A DNA stretch of 64,000 nucleotides from Sphingomonadales bacterium EhC05 (GTDB lineage: Bacteria; Pseudomonadota; Alphaproteobacteria; Sphingomonadales; Sphingomonadaceae): NCBI GenBank assembly GCA_001650955.1, contig LXYP01000005.1, positions 62,001 through 126,000 of the forward strand, given 5' to 3'. The notes under the pieces were generated by a model. The model did no database searches. It was not told the DNA's origin and worked only from the letters and a program-made list of their open reading frames with translations. Of this stretch, positions 34,868 to 44,697 are shown piece by piece (within the stretch, counting starts at the first letter, position 1; every line of letters starts with the position of its first letter). Made by a program: the position numbers and the translations under genes.

Positions 34868-35665
34868 TTAGGCTGGCTGCACCAACATATCATAGGGATC
34901 GACGCCCTCACTGCGATATTCGCGATGGGCTTCCTGATAATAGGTCGGCGTGGTGATGTTCAAACGCGCCCGCAATTCATCAAGCGGCTGAGCCAATAGT
35001 TCAGCGATATTCTCTTCGCTGATCCGGGGGCAGGCTTTGCCCATTTTCTGGGCCTGACGAATCGCCTTGAAGACGGGCGCATCGCTCTTGACCTGTTTTT
35101 TCATATTCAGACCGCCGGCATAAGCGATGAACAAATTGCCCAGCGCCGGATTTTGGCCATAGGTGAAAGCCAAGACGCATTGTTCGCCGAGCGCGTCCCG
35201 GCCGTAACCGGTTAGAATGTGCAGCAAATCATGGGTGTCGCGCTGGCGGAAACCATACCATTCGATCTGGTCGCCATATTTGCGCGGACTGAACTGGTCA
35301 TATTCGGCAATCAGGCCAGCGGCGCTGAGGCCTTCTTTTTCCATGAAATCGCAATAGGCATGGGCCAGACTGCCTTCCGGCATTTTGCGGAGACGTTCGT
35401 GATCGTCGAGCAGGTCAGCGAGTTCGGGTTCGCTTGCTTGCAGCGCCTTGCCCTTTTCGCTTTCGACAAAGGCCTTGGCATCCTTGCGGAAACCGGGGCG
35501 CGGCAAACATTCAAAAATATGGAAAACCTGTTCGGTATCTTCCTTGTCTTTGATCAGTTCGCGAAAATGGTGGAGCGCTTTCAGGGGGCGAAAGCGCGCA
35601 TCGGGGCGATCGGGATGAACGAAGAGTGGCTCAGTGCCGGCGGCAAATTCATGTTTCATTTTCAT
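34868..35665 (-). CDS. Coq4 family protein (ubiquinone biosynthesis)
   Basis: This 265-residue protein has the Coq4 metal motif HDxxH-x11-E as His145-Asp146-x2-His149...Glu161 (THDLLHILTGYGRDALGE). Coq4 proteins act in ubiquinone synthesis and in eukaryotes remove and hydroxylate C1 of the ring. Alphaproteobacteria carry homologues that may play the same part. No other ubi gene is adjacent. It is divergent from the nitroreductase. Confidence 0.87.
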   Translation of the reverse strand: MKMKHEFAAGTEPLFVHPDRPDARFRPLKALHHFRELIKDKEDTEQVFHIFECLPRPGFRKDAKAFVESEKGKALQASEPELADLLDDHERLRKMPEGSLAHAYCDFMEKEGLSAAGLIAEYDQFSPRKYGDQIEWYGFRQRDTHDLLHILTGYGRDALGEQCVLAFTYGQNPALGNLFIAYAGGLNMKKQVKSDAPVFKAIRQAQKMGKACPRISEENIAELLAQPLDELRARLNITTPTYYQEAHREYRSEGVDPYDMLVQPA

Positions 35666-35834
35666 GATTGCTATCTGGCCTTTACTAACATCAATGTCAA
35701 TAAAGAAAATGGCTTTCCTACCGACTTGTCGCTCTGTTAGGTAGCACCACCAGACGGCTTATAGCTTCATAGACCTTAAGATTGCCCTGCCTTCCTGAGG
35801 GTCAATTTAGTAAACTTTGAAAGACGAATTTGCG

Positions 35835-36509
35835 ATGAAAGCCCACGATACGCTGCCTTACACTGCCCTGCCCAGCTATTCTGATGACGAGCGGATCCAG
35901 CGCGCGATCGCCTTTTATGAGGCGCTCAAAACGCGCCGCACCTGCCGATATTTTAGCGCCGATCCGGTGCCTCGCGCGGTGATCGAAAATGCGATCCTCG
36001 CCGCCGGAACAGCACCCAATGGCGCGAATCATCAACCCTGGCATTTTGCAGTGATCGAATCCGCGGACAAGAAAAAGGCCCTGCGCGCGGCGGCGGAAGA
36101 AGAGGAGCGATCCTTTTACGACAGCAAGGGCAGCGAAGAATGGCTCGAAGCGCTCGAACCGCTGGGCACCGATGCGGACAAGCCATTTCTCGAGATTGCA
36201 CCTTATCTCATCGTGATCTTCGGACAGCGCAAGGGCGGGATGTTGCCCGGCGAGCTGAAACAAAATTATTATGTCAACGAAAGCGTCGGCATTGCTACCG
36301 GCATGCTGATCACCGCATTGCATGACGCTGGGCTGGCAACGCTAACCCACACGCCCAATCCGATGAAATTCCTCAATCAGGTCTGTGACCGTCCGGCCCA
36401 TGAGAAACCGATGATGGTCCTGGTGGTCGGCAAGCCCGCAGCTGATGCCACTATTCCGGTACATGCGACGATCAAGAAACCGCTGGACCAGATCAGTTCT
36501 TGGCTCTAA
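35835..36509 (+). CDS. Nitroreductase family protein, iodotyrosine-deiodinase-like
   Basis: This 224-residue flavoprotein has [13 protein letters not shown] (FMN phosphate), [18 protein letters not shown] and [33 protein letters not shown] (abbreviated here: NESVGIA...ALHDAGL...THTPNP). The [10 protein letters not shown] segment with Glu and Tyr matches the substrate lid of iodotyrosine deiodinases and their bacterial relatives. Reduction of halogenated phenols or another small aromatic is possible. The ATG at 35835 is preferred over a TTG at 35817. Confidence 0.85.
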   Translation: MKAHDTLPYTALPSYSDDERIQRAIAFYEALKTRRTCRYFSADPVPRAVIENAILAAGTAPNGANHQPWHFAVIESADKKKALRAAAEEEERSFYDSKGSEEWLEALEPLGTDADKPFLEIAPYLIVIFGQRKGGMLPGELKQNYYVNESVGIATGMLITALHDAGLATLTHTPNPMKFLNQVCDRPAHEKPMMVLVVGKPAADATIPVHATIKKPLDQISSWL

Positions 36510-36548
36510 CCGCCGTATTATCCATATCATACAGTTTCAAGGATAATC

Positions 36549-37790
36549 ATGACTGCAGCAACCCAACGATATCTTGAACTGGATGCTTTGCGCGGCTTTG
36601 CTGTCATTGGTATCTTGATGATGAATATTGTCGCATTTTCGATGCCTGAAATGGCATATATCAGCCCGGCGATATATGGCGGAACCGATCTTCCCGACAT
36701 GATGAGCTGGCTGATGTCTTATCTTTTTGTTGACGGCAAGATGCGCGGGCTGTTCACCTTCCTGTTTGGCGCGAGCCTGGTCCTAGTGTGCGATCGTGCC
36801 GCTGCCAAAGGCGAGAATCCCGCCAGGACGCATTTCTCGAGAATGTTCTGGCTGGCGGTTTTCGGCCTGATCCATTTCTTCTTCATCTGGTGGGGAGATA
36901 TTTTATTTCTCTACGCCGTGATCGGGTCCATCGCCTATTTCATGCGAAATTTGGAAGCCGCGAAGCTGATCCGCTGGGGTCTTGTCCTCTATGCGATCGG
37001 GTTTATCGGCTATGCTCTGTTCACCGGGAGCCTGTTCTTTTTGCAATATGCAGCCGCAGCGGCAGGGCCCGGTTCAGAAGCTGCTCTTCAATATCAGGAC
37101 GCGCTGGATGAAATTGCGCCACCGGCCGCCGCCCTGTCAGCCGAAGTCGCATTATATCTGTCCGGTTATGTCGACCTGTTGAGCTATAATCTGACCGAGA
37201 AATGGTTCGATCCCATGGTCCTGGTCGTGGCAAATAGTCTCGAAACATTGCCGTTCATGATGTTTGGCATGGCTTTGTACAAAAACGGATTTCTAACCGG
37301 CGAATGGGAAACCAAACAATATCTGCAGCTTGCAAAAAGAACTTTGAGCATCGGATTGATCTTGCTGATCCCGCTCGGGATTTGGATGATCTATAGCGGG
37401 TTTGAAACGATCCTCACGTTAAACGCTGTTCTTTCATGGTCGATGCCCTCGAGACTGCTGATGACGGTCGGCTATCTTGCCGTGCTCATCCTCGTCATTC
37501 AGCAATTTGCCAGCCATCCTCTTTTGCATCGCGTCGCCGCTGCCGGCAGGGTCGCCTTCTCGAACTATCTCGGAACCAGCATCTTGATGACCCTCCTCTT
37601 CTATGGCTGGGGCCTTGGGTTTTACGGGTCGGTTGGACGGGCCGAGCTCTATCTGATCGTATCCATAGTCTGGGGAATCATGCTGCTGTGGTCGAAACCC
37701 TGGCTGCTGCGTTACCGCTACGGTCCCCTAGAATGGCTATGGCGCAGCCTCGCGCGATGGGAATTGCAAAGCATGAAGATCGCAAAATAA
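36549..37790 (+). CDS. DUF418 multi-pass membrane protein
   Basis: This 413-residue protein has about ten hydrophobic helices. It begins with RYLELDALRGFAVIGILMMNI, the acyltransferase-3-like start of this group, and the DUF418 C-terminal domain contains GRVAFSNYLGTSILMTLLFY. Substrate and role are unknown. AAGGAT precedes the ATG. It follows the nitroreductase by 39 bp and may share its transcript. Confidence 0.88.
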   Translation: MTAATQRYLELDALRGFAVIGILMMNIVAFSMPEMAYISPAIYGGTDLPDMMSWLMSYLFVDGKMRGLFTFLFGASLVLVCDRAAAKGENPARTHFSRMFWLAVFGLIHFFFIWWGDILFLYAVIGSIAYFMRNLEAAKLIRWGLVLYAIGFIGYALFTGSLFFLQYAAAAAGPGSEAALQYQDALDEIAPPAAALSAEVALYLSGYVDLLSYNLTEKWFDPMVLVVANSLETLPFMMFGMALYKNGFLTGEWETKQYLQLAKRTLSIGLILLIPLGIWMIYSGFETILTLNAVLSWSMPSRLLMTVGYLAVLILVIQQFASHPLLHRVAAAGRVAFSNYLGTSILMTLLFYGWGLGFYGSVGRAELYLIVSIVWGIMLLWSKPWLLRYRYGPLEWLWRSLARWELQSMKIAK

Positions 37791-37811
37791 TCCATCGACT
37801 CCATTTTTGCT

Positions 37812-37833
37812 ATTGCGATCTATTCTCATTAGC
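37812..37833. promoter_or_regulatory. Fur-like box upstream of bfd
   Basis: ATTGCGATCTATTCTCATTAGC has the TTCTCATTAGC half of classic Fur boxes in alphaproteobacteria and a partly matching left half. It lies about 30 bp before the bfd start, in promoter position. Iron-dependent repression of bfd is thus likely. Confidence 0.6.
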
Positions 37834-37860
37834 GTTATACGAGTCGCATAAGGAGTGATT

Positions 37861-38031
37861 ATGGTCGTTTGTGTTTGCAACGCGATAAAAGAAAAAGACT
37901 TGCGGGCTGCCGTCCGCAGTGGGGCCGACAAGCCTTCACAAGTCTACGCTCAGCTCGGTCGCAAACCCAAATGCGGTCAATGCCTCGCATTTGCACAAAG
38001 CATAATCCACGCAGAAGTTGCAACCGCTTAG
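37861..38031 (+). CDS. bfd: Bacterioferritin-associated ferredoxin
   Basis: This 56-residue protein has the [2Fe-2S] ligands as Cys4-x-Cys6 (VCVCNAI) and Cys38-x2-Cys41 (KCGQC), the fer2_BFD arrangement. Bfd binds bacterioferritin and reduces its iron core to release Fe2+. AAGGAG precedes the ATG. A Fur-like box lies just upstream and bfr follows 121 bp downstream. Confidence 0.93.
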   Translation: MVVCVCNAIKEKDLRAAVRSGADKPSQVYAQLGRKPKCGQCLAFAQSIIHAEVATA

Positions 38032-38152
38032 CATTTGCGTTAGCAAATCATTGAAATAATTATACTTTTCATCAGAACGAGCCTTCCGTTTCGATCGTCG
38101 ATGCTCTATATATTCGGCTATCAACATTATCGGCAACAGGAAGGACGCTGCC
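38032..38152 (+). promoter_or_regulatory. bfd-bfr intergenic region with small palindrome
   Basis: ATTTGC-GTTA-GCAAAT (38033-38048) is a perfect palindrome right after the bfd stop. It may be a second regulatory site or an mRNA hairpin that lets the two genes be expressed at different levels. A TATATATTC stretch at 38107-38115 could be a -10 element for bfr. Confidence 0.35.
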
Positions 38153-38617
38153 ATGAAGGGTGATGCCAAAGTCATCGATTTTCTGAATGATGCGCTCAAA
38201 AATGAGCTCACTGCAATCAACCAATATTTCCTCCACAGCAAGATGCTCGACAATTGGGGTGTGAAGAAACTCGCCAAGTTCGAATATGAAGAATCGATTG
38301 ATGAAATGAAACATGCGGACAAGCTTGCGGATCGCATTCTTTTTCTCGACGGCTTGCCCAATTTTCAGCTGCTCGGACGTTTGAAAATCGGCGAAACTGT
38401 CGAAGAAATATTAAAAGCCGATCTGGCGCTTGAACATGAAGCACTGCCCGCTCTCAAAGACGGTATCGAGCATTGTGAAAAAATTCGCGATTATGTGACC
38501 CGCGATCTGCTTGCCGAAATCCTCGAAAGCGAAGAAGAGCATGTCGACACGCTGGAACAGCAGTTTGACATGATCGAACGGATGGGCATCGAAAATTACG
38601 TGCAGTTGCAGTCCTAA
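38153..38617 (+). CDS. bfr: Bacterioferritin
   Basis: This 154-residue haem-containing ferritin stores iron in a 24-subunit shell. All ferroxidase ligands are present: Glu18, Glu51, His54, Glu94, Glu127 and His130. Met52 is the haem ligand. It is encoded directly after its ferredoxin partner bfd. Confidence 0.96.
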   Translation: MKGDAKVIDFLNDALKNELTAINQYFLHSKMLDNWGVKKLAKFEYEESIDEMKHADKLADRILFLDGLPNFQLLGRLKIGETVEEILKADLALEHEALPALKDGIEHCEKIRDYVTRDLLAEILESEEEHVDTLEQQFDMIERMGIENYVQLQS

Positions 38618-38652
38618 CCGGCTCAACCGCATCCATCGCTAGCGACTGAACT

Positions 38653-38706
38653 TTCAGCCAAGCCTCTCTGACCAATTCAATCGATTGGCCGAGATGTTTG
38701 GCTGAA
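38653..38706. other. Long imperfect hairpin between bfr and der
   Basis: TTCAGCCAA (38653-38661) pairs with TTGGCTGAA (38698-38706), and CCAAT/ATTGG pair inside. It lies between convergent genes and has no T-run, so it may be a repeat or transcript-stabilising hairpin. Confidence 0.45.
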
Positions 38707-38780
38707 GTCGCGTCGGGGCTTGGACAAGATTATCACCGAAGCCGCGTCTCGCAGCGCCGCCAGGCCAATGAGCCCGAGAC

Positions 38781-40172
38781 CTATTCCTTGTCGTGATAGG
38801 GGTTTTTGGGCGAACGAATGATCAACCGCACCGGAATGCCGCCAAAACCGAGTTCGCGCCGGATCCCATTCAGCAGGTAGCGTCGATAGCTTTCCGGCAG
38901 CGCATCGACCCGCGTCCCGAAAATGACAAAGGACGGCGGCCGCGTCTTCGCCTGGGTGATATAGCGCAATTTGATCCGCTTGCCACCGGGAGCCGGAGGT
39001 GGGTTTTCTTCCATCGCATCCTCGAACCAGCGGTTGAGCTTGCCTGTAGAAACCCGGCTCGACCAAATCCGTCGCACATTAAATGCGGCCTTCATCAGCT
39101 GGTCTATGCCGTTTCCGGTAAATGCTGAAATCGCGATCAGCGGCACGTCACGGATTTGCGCCAGACCGTCGTCCAGTGCTGTGCGAATGCCATTGAACAA
39201 TTTGCTCGGCCCTTCCGCGACATCCCATTTGTTGATCGCAATGATCAGGCAGCGCCCCTCCTGCACAACCCGGTCGGCAATCCGCAAATCCTGCGCTTCG
39301 AGCCCTTTGGTCGCGTCGAGCATCAACACAACCACTTCGGCAAAATCGATCGAATGTCGCGCGTCCGCTACGGACAGTTTCTCGAGCTTGTCCTCGACCT
39401 TGGCCTTCTTGCGCATCCCAGCTGTATCGATCAGCTGCACCTTGCGATCGGGTTCAACCCCGTCGAGCAGCTCCTCTTCGGTCAGCGCGTCATCATGCCA
39501 GACCCAGTCCACCGCGATACTATCACGGGTAATTCCGGCCTCGGGTCCCGTTATCACGCGATCCTCACCCAGCATCTTGTTGATCAACGTTGATTTCCCG
39601 GCATTCGGGCGGCCGACAATCGCCAGCTTGAGCGGCGCGGTTTCATCCTTCGGCTCGTCCTGGGCGGCGGCCATGAAGCCCTCAACATAGGGTTTGATCG
39701 CTTGGAACAGATCGGCGACGCCATCACCATGTTCTGCGCTGAACGGGATTGGATCACCAAATCCGAGTGCATAGCTTTCCAATATGCCTGATTCCGCCTC
39801 GCGCCCCTCGGCCTTGTTGACGAGCAGAATCACCGGTGTTTTTGCACTTCTCAGCCACCGTGCAATCTCTTCATCCAGCGGAGTCAGACCTGCCCGTCCA
39901 TCGATGACAAAAATCGCCAGCTCGGCCCCGTGAACCGCCTGCTCGGTTTGCTTGCGCATCCGGCCAGGCAGGCTTTTGGCATCCTCATCCTCATAGCCCG
40001 CAGTGTCGATCACGTTAAATTCTAGGCCAAGCAAATTGGCTGCGCCTTCGCGACGGTCACGCGTGACGCCCGGGCGATCGTCAACAAGCGCCAGTTTCTT
40101 GCCGACGAGACGATTGAATATAGTGGACTTGCCAACGTTGGGCCGCCCGATGATTGCGATATTGGGCAGCAT
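38781..40172 (-). CDS. der: Ribosome biogenesis GTPase Der
   Basis: This 463-residue protein has two tandem GTPase domains, with P-loops GRPNVGKS (8-15) and GRPNAGKS, switch-II DTAG motifs in both, and a C-terminal KH-like domain. It is required for 50S subunit maturation. It is encoded 29 bp after the bamB-like gene, in the order yfgM-bamB-der known from gammaproteobacteria. Confidence 0.97.
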   Translation of the reverse strand: MLPNIAIIGRPNVGKSTIFNRLVGKKLALVDDRPGVTRDRREGAANLLGLEFNVIDTAGYEDEDAKSLPGRMRKQTEQAVHGAELAIFVIDGRAGLTPLDEEIARWLRSAKTPVILLVNKAEGREAESGILESYALGFGDPIPFSAEHGDGVADLFQAIKPYVEGFMAAAQDEPKDETAPLKLAIVGRPNAGKSTLINKMLGEDRVITGPEAGITRDSIAVDWVWHDDALTEEELLDGVEPDRKVQLIDTAGMRKKAKVEDKLEKLSVADARHSIDFAEVVVLMLDATKGLEAQDLRIADRVVQEGRCLIIAINKWDVAEGPSKLFNGIRTALDDGLAQIRDVPLIAISAFTGNGIDQLMKAAFNVRRIWSSRVSTGKLNRWFEDAMEENPPPAPGGKRIKLRYITQAKTRPPSFVIFGTRVDALPESYRRYLLNGIRRELGFGGIPVRLIIRSPKNPYHDKE

Positions 40173-40201
40173 AATGCCGGTTCCTGTTCCTTAGCTGTGC
40201 C

Positions 40202-41533
40202 TTAACGGAAGGCGGATATCCGACCGCTGTCATCAAGAATGTAAAGCATGCCGCCTGCAACAATCGGCGGCAGCGAGATTCCATTGTTCAACTCGAATAA
40301 TGTCTGACTTGACCCTTCACCTGGCGAAACAGCCACGATATCACCTTCGGTATTGGCGACGATTAGTCTGTTACCTGCAAGCACCGGACCGGTCCAATTG
40401 ATCGGATTTTTCTTTTTCTCATCATTTTTGAATGCGGAAAGCTGACTGATCCAGCGAACCTTGCCATTTGGCCGTGCGATACACAATAGCTTGGCATCGT
40501 CGGTCAGTACAAACACCCATTCGCCCGAGACAACCGGCGTTGTGATGCCCGCAATATTGAGCTCCCATATCCGCTGACCGGTAACCAGCTCATAAGCTGC
40601 CATCCGGCCACCCTGCCCGAGAGCGAACACCCGTCCGCGGTCGATGACAGGATCGGCGTCAATGTCGGACAAGGTCGACACGGACGTCGAAATACTGGTC
40701 CGTGCCAAAGCATCATCCCATAGATTGCGTCCATTCTCATAGCGATATGCGGTCAATTCTCCGGACGAATATCCCGCCAAAACGGTACCTTGCCCAGCCG
40801 AAGGTGCCGCCACGCCGAATATGCCGGCCAGGCCAACAGTTCCGGCCTCATTCCACTGGACCGATCCATCCGTCATGCTCAATGCATAAATTTGATTGTC
40901 CTGTGTCATCACATAGACATTGCCATTTGAAAGCGTCGGAGATCCCCGCAAAGGCCCTGCTGGACGAACCTTCCAGACCTGGCTTCCATCAGCAGCATTC
41001 AGCGCGACGACGTCACCGACGCCATTTGTCGCAAAAACCATGCTGTCGAGAACGCTAACGCCTCCGCCAAACCGCGAAGGGGCATTTCCTTCAACTTCGA
41101 TCTGAGAAGACCAGACTTCTGCACCGGTCGCTGCATCGAACGCATAGACTATAGCCCGTGTGTCGATCACAAAAAGCCGCCCACCGGAGACAACCGGCGA
41201 CGAAGCCAGCCGTTCGCGTTTGTTGGTTCCGTTGATATTTGCAGTCCAAACCTGTGCCAAACTGCTCCCCAGAGCAACATGACCGACCGATTTGCTAGCG
41301 TTGCCGCCGGATTGCGCCCAATCGCTATTTGCCGTTGCCGCAGGAAGAATGACGGATATGGCAGCCAGTTCAGGATCGATTGTCGCGCCGCTTTCGCCGC
41401 TCAAGATCGGCGTGCGCTTGCCGATCGTGGGTGTATTTTTCTTGGCATCGCCATCGCCCCCACCCAGAACGCCGCAACCCGACAGGAGCGACAAAGCCAA
41501 TAGGCTTCCCAGTAATTTCGTGCCCGTTTTCAT
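40202..41533 (-). CDS. bamB: Outer membrane assembly lipoprotein BamB-like (PQQ beta-propeller)
   Basis: This 443-residue lipoprotein has the lipobox LLSGC near residue 20 and a beta-propeller built of PQQ-like repeats (GAEVWSSQI, GSQVWKVRP, GSVQWNEAG, GRNLWDDAL, GQRIWELNI, GKVRWISQL). It is the accessory propeller of the BAM complex that inserts outer-membrane proteins. Its ATG overlaps the stop of the upstream TPR gene by one base. Confidence 0.92.
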   Translation of the reverse strand: MKTGTKLLGSLLALSLLSGCGVLGGGDGDAKKNTPTIGKRTPILSGESGATIDPELAAISVILPAATANSDWAQSGGNASKSVGHVALGSSLAQVWTANINGTNKRERLASSPVVSGGRLFVIDTRAIVYAFDAATGAEVWSSQIEVEGNAPSRFGGGVSVLDSMVFATNGVGDVVALNAADGSQVWKVRPAGPLRGSPTLSNGNVYVMTQDNQIYALSMTDGSVQWNEAGTVGLAGIFGVAAPSAGQGTVLAGYSSGELTAYRYENGRNLWDDALARTSISTSVSTLSDIDADPVIDRGRVFALGQGGRMAAYELVTGQRIWELNIAGITTPVVSGEWVFVLTDDAKLLCIARPNGKVRWISQLSAFKNDEKKKNPINWTGPVLAGNRLIVANTEGDIVAVSPGEGSSQTLFELNNGISLPPIVAGGMLYILDDSGRISAFR

Positions 41534-42294
41534 TATTCTGTTTCCTCCTCGGCGGCCGGAACCGCTGCAGTCGCGTCACTGTCCTCGTCCAGTTCGACCG
41601 CGTCGATACCCTCTACGCCGGCCATTTGTAAGGCGCGTGATCTAATCGTCGATGGCACATTGTCATCCTTCGCCAATTGCGCAAATAGCGGGCCTGCGAG
41701 ATCGGATTTATCTTGGTTGAGATACGAAATTGCCACCATTTCTCCGGCACTACCGAACCAAGGATTGCCCGGGACTGCTAATGATTTCAACCGGTCAATC
41801 ACTTCCTGTGGCTTCAACACGTCAAATTCCGAAGCTGTCTGGCGGATGAGGGCCAAGTCGCGGAAAGGTTGCGGCAATGAATCATCACCGACGATCGCAT
41901 CATAGCCTGCAATCGCCGCTTTCGGATCATCTTTCTCGAGCGCGATATTCGCTTGCAACATCTGTGCAGCAGCCCGGTAACCGTCCTGCTTGGCATCCAC
42001 AAGAGCATCCAGTGCCTTGGACGCTCCATCCAAATTATTCTGCCTGACGCTGTCAACCGCAGCGACATATTCTTCGCTGCGGATACCAGAATCTTCATTC
42101 TGACTGTTCTGATAGAAAATCCAGCCTGCCAATGAGCCCAGGCCAATGATCAGAACCGCCGCGATCCAGAGACCGTAGCGCGTAGCGAAATTCTTAAATT
42201 CGTCTTGGCGGACCGCATCGTCCACTTCCCGCATGAAAACCTGCTCCTGGCGATCAGGTTCTTCTTCCGGTGTCTTCTTATCGTCTTTGGCCAA
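41533..42294 (-). CDS. YfgM-like tetratricopeptide membrane protein
   Basis: This 253-residue protein has an acidic cytoplasmic N-terminus, one membrane helix (YGLWIAAVLIIGLGSLAGWIF) and a periplasmic TPR-like region, the YfgM/Ancillary SecYEG translocon plan. It may link BamB or periplasmic chaperones to the Sec translocon. The start is probably TTG at 42294, 7 nt after AAGGA; a GTG at 42342 would add 16 residues. It is the first gene of the unit with bamB and der. Confidence 0.82.
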   Translation of the reverse strand: MAKDDKKTPEEEPDRQEQVFMREVDDAVRQDEFKNFATRYGLWIAAVLIIGLGSLAGWIFYQNSQNEDSGIRSEEYVAAVDSVRQNNLDGASKALDALVDAKQDGYRAAAQMLQANIALEKDDPKAAIAGYDAIVGDDSLPQPFRDLALIRQTASEFDVLKPQEVIDRLKSLAVPGNPWFGSAGEMVAISYLNQDKSDLAGPLFAQLAKDDNVPSTIRSRALQMAGVEGIDAVELDEDSDATAAVPAAEEETE

Positions 42295-42451
42295 GGTGGC
42301 ATCCTTAAATCTGGTTTTGGCGGTCCTCGATCGGGCCGACACTTCCGTTCTGTATCGGGCTGTCCTTTAACGCCCGAAATCACAAATGTAAAAGTCTATT
42401 GACCATTTCTATAGGCTGAACGGAAACAGCAAGCTTACACGGAATTGCGGG

Positions 42452-43324
42452 CTATTTCTTGGGCTGATACAATTGATCTGGCCCGGGAAAGCTGCGTTCC
42501 CGCACTTCTTCAGCATATTGTGCAGCTGCTTGCTCGATATCGTCAGAAATATTGTGGTAGCGTTTTACAAAGCGGGCGGTGCGTTCAAACATGCCGAGCA
42601 TATCTTCCGTTACCAAAACCTGCCCGTCACATTGGGCAGAAGCACCGATGCCAATCGTGATTGCCTGGACCGATTTGGTTGCTTCAATGGCGATCGGCTC
42701 CAATACGCCTTCAAGAACAATGGCAAAGGCGCCGGCCTTGTCTAGCGCAACCGCATCACCAACAATTTTTTTAGCTTCGACGTCACTGCGACCACGCGCC
42801 GCATAACCGCCAAGGACATTGATTGCCTGAGGCGTCAGTCCGACATGGCCAACCACCGGAATCCCGCGCTGAACGAGAAAAGCAACTGTTTCTGCCATGA
42901 CCTCGCCGCCTTCCAGCTTGACCGCGGCTGCCCCGGTATCCTTCAAAATCCGGGCTGCGTTTTCATAGGCCTGCTGTGGAGATGCCTCATAAGAGCCAAA
43001 GGGCATATCGACGACGACGACGCTATGGTAGCTGCCGCGAACCACAGCGGCGCCGTGATTGCACATCATCTCCAGAGTCACTGGAATAGTGGAATCGAGA
43101 CCATAGATGACCTGAGCCAGCGAATCACCGACGAGAAGCATGTCACAATGGGCATCAAGAAGCTGGGCGCTTCGGGCGGTATAAGCGGTTAGCATAACCA
43201 CCGGTTCCTCTGTAACGCCATCGATCTTGCGGCCCTGTATTTTGGGAACAGAGAGCCGTCGCATGGGTTGCGGGGTCGGGTGAGCACGACTGGTCGACGT
43301 GTCGAGTTTATAAGTTGTGGACAT
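42452..43324 (-). CDS. panB: 3-methyl-2-oxobutanoate hydroxymethyltransferase
   Basis: This 290-residue TIM-barrel enzyme makes ketopantoate for pantothenate and CoA. Seen are [26 protein letters not shown], the metal-binding [19 protein letters not shown] and [10 protein letters not shown] (each shortened in part). The N-terminal 20 residues are not conserved. It stands 157 bp upstream of the YfgM-like gene and may have its own promoter. Confidence 0.96.
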   Translation of the reverse strand: MSTTYKLDTSTSRAHPTPQPMRRLSVPKIQGRKIDGVTEEPVVMLTAYTARSAQLLDAHCDMLLVGDSLAQVIYGLDSTIPVTLEMMCNHGAAVVRGSYHSVVVVDMPFGSYEASPQQAYENAARILKDTGAAAVKLEGGEVMAETVAFLVQRGIPVVGHVGLTPQAINVLGGYAARGRSDVEAKKIVGDAVALDKAGAFAIVLEGVLEPIAIEATKSVQAITIGIGASAQCDGQVLVTEDMLGMFERTARFVKRYHNISDDIEQAAAQYAEEVRERSFPGPDQLYQPKK

Positions 43325-43464
43325 AAACTATGTTTAGCTTCACTTTTCAGATAAGACCAGTAGCCTGTGATAACGATTATCGATTGCCTTCAAAATATTA
43401 TTGAGGCACTCTTAAATCGTCTCACGACTCATCAAAATCAGATCTCCAATATTTGGAATTATTC

Positions 43465-44697
43465 ATGCCTGTGGCCCGAAAGCCAGAGTACATATTGCTG
43501 TTCGTTGCGTTCATCGTGTTTATCGACATGATGGGCATCGGATTGATATTGCCTGTCATGCCTTCTCTGATCGAAGGGATAACGAATACATCAATCGATC
43601 GCGCCGCCGAAATCGGAGGCTGGCTGCTCTTTGCCTATGCGATGATGCAATTCCTGTTCGCCCCGATCATCGGCGGCTTGAGCGACAGATTCGGGCGGCG
43701 GCCCGTTCTGCTCATCACCCTGTTTCTGCTAGGGCTCGACTATGCAATCATGGCCTGGGCACCCACTTTGCTATGGTTGTTCATCGGCCGGATATTGTCC
43801 GGCATCATGGGCGCCAGCTGGGCGGCAGCGAACAGTTGCGTCGCTGATGTGACATCAGCAGCAGAGCGAGGCAAATATTTCGGCATCCTCGGCGGTGCCG
43901 GTGCGATGGGCTTCGTGCTCGGTCCCGGTATCGGCGGCGTTCTTGGCGAATATGGCGACCGGCTGCCGTTTATCGCCGCGTCGATTCTTGCGCTGGTCGG
44001 GACAGCGGTCGGCATATTGATATTGAAGGAAACACTGCCCAAGGCGAAACAGCGCTCCTTTTCGATCACCCGGGCCAATCCCATGGGCAGTATCATCCAA
44101 ATGAGCAAAACGCCGCTCGTGCTCGGTTTCCTGTCGACCATATTCATTCTGCAACTGGCGGCTCAGGCACAGATTGCCGTCTGGGCCTATTGGTTGATTG
44201 AACGGTTTGACTGGAGCGTCCTGAAAATCGGACTGAGTGTCGCCTTGTTCGGGATATTGCTAGCGGTGGTCCAGGGCGTTTTGACGGGACCCGTGATCAA
44301 GACATTCGGCGAACGACGCGCGGGCCAATTCGGGCTATTGTTCGGGATACCGGCCTATCTGATCTTCGCGTTCGCGCCCAATGACTGGTTTGTCTTTGTC
44401 GGGATCATCGTGGGTGCGGCAAGCGGCTTCGCTTTTCCCGCCATGCAGCAGATGATGAGCAGCCGGATCGGTGAAGATGCCCAAGGCGAACTGCAAGGAT
44501 CGATTGCAAGCACGATCAGCCTGACTTCGATCATCGGCCCGGTGATGATGACGGGCGTATTCGGCGCCTATGCGGATGGCGTGGGTCTCTATTTCCCCGG
44601 TGCACCGTTCGTCCTCGGCGCCATCTTGATGCTGGCGGCGATATTCATCTACGCCTTCACCGTTCGGCGGCACTACTCGGTGACAGATACTGCCTGA
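43465..44697 (+). CDS. MFS transporter of the TetA/TCR type
   Basis: This 410-residue protein has twelve predicted helices. The motif GGLSDRFGRRPVLL between helices 2 and 3 and GPGIGGVLGEYG in helix 5 (antiporter motif C) mark a drug:H+ antiporter of the tetracycline-resistance-like group. The substrate cannot be assigned. The ATG at 43465 is chosen over an upstream TTG. Its 3' end overlaps the opposite GDPD gene by 25 bp. Confidence 0.9.
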   Translation: MPVARKPEYILLFVAFIVFIDMMGIGLILPVMPSLIEGITNTSIDRAAEIGGWLLFAYAMMQFLFAPIIGGLSDRFGRRPVLLITLFLLGLDYAIMAWAPTLLWLFIGRILSGIMGASWAAANSCVADVTSAAERGKYFGILGGAGAMGFVLGPGIGGVLGEYGDRLPFIAASILALVGTAVGILILKETLPKAKQRSFSITRANPMGSIIQMSKTPLVLGFLSTIFILQLAAQAQIAVWAYWLIERFDWSVLKIGLSVALFGILLAVVQGVLTGPVIKTFGERRAGQFGLLFGIPAYLIFAFAPNDWFVFVGIIVGAASGFAFPAMQQMMSSRIGEDAQGELQGSIASTISLTSIIGPVMMTGVFGAYADGVGLYFPGAPFVLGAILMLAAIFIYAFTVRRHYSVTDTA

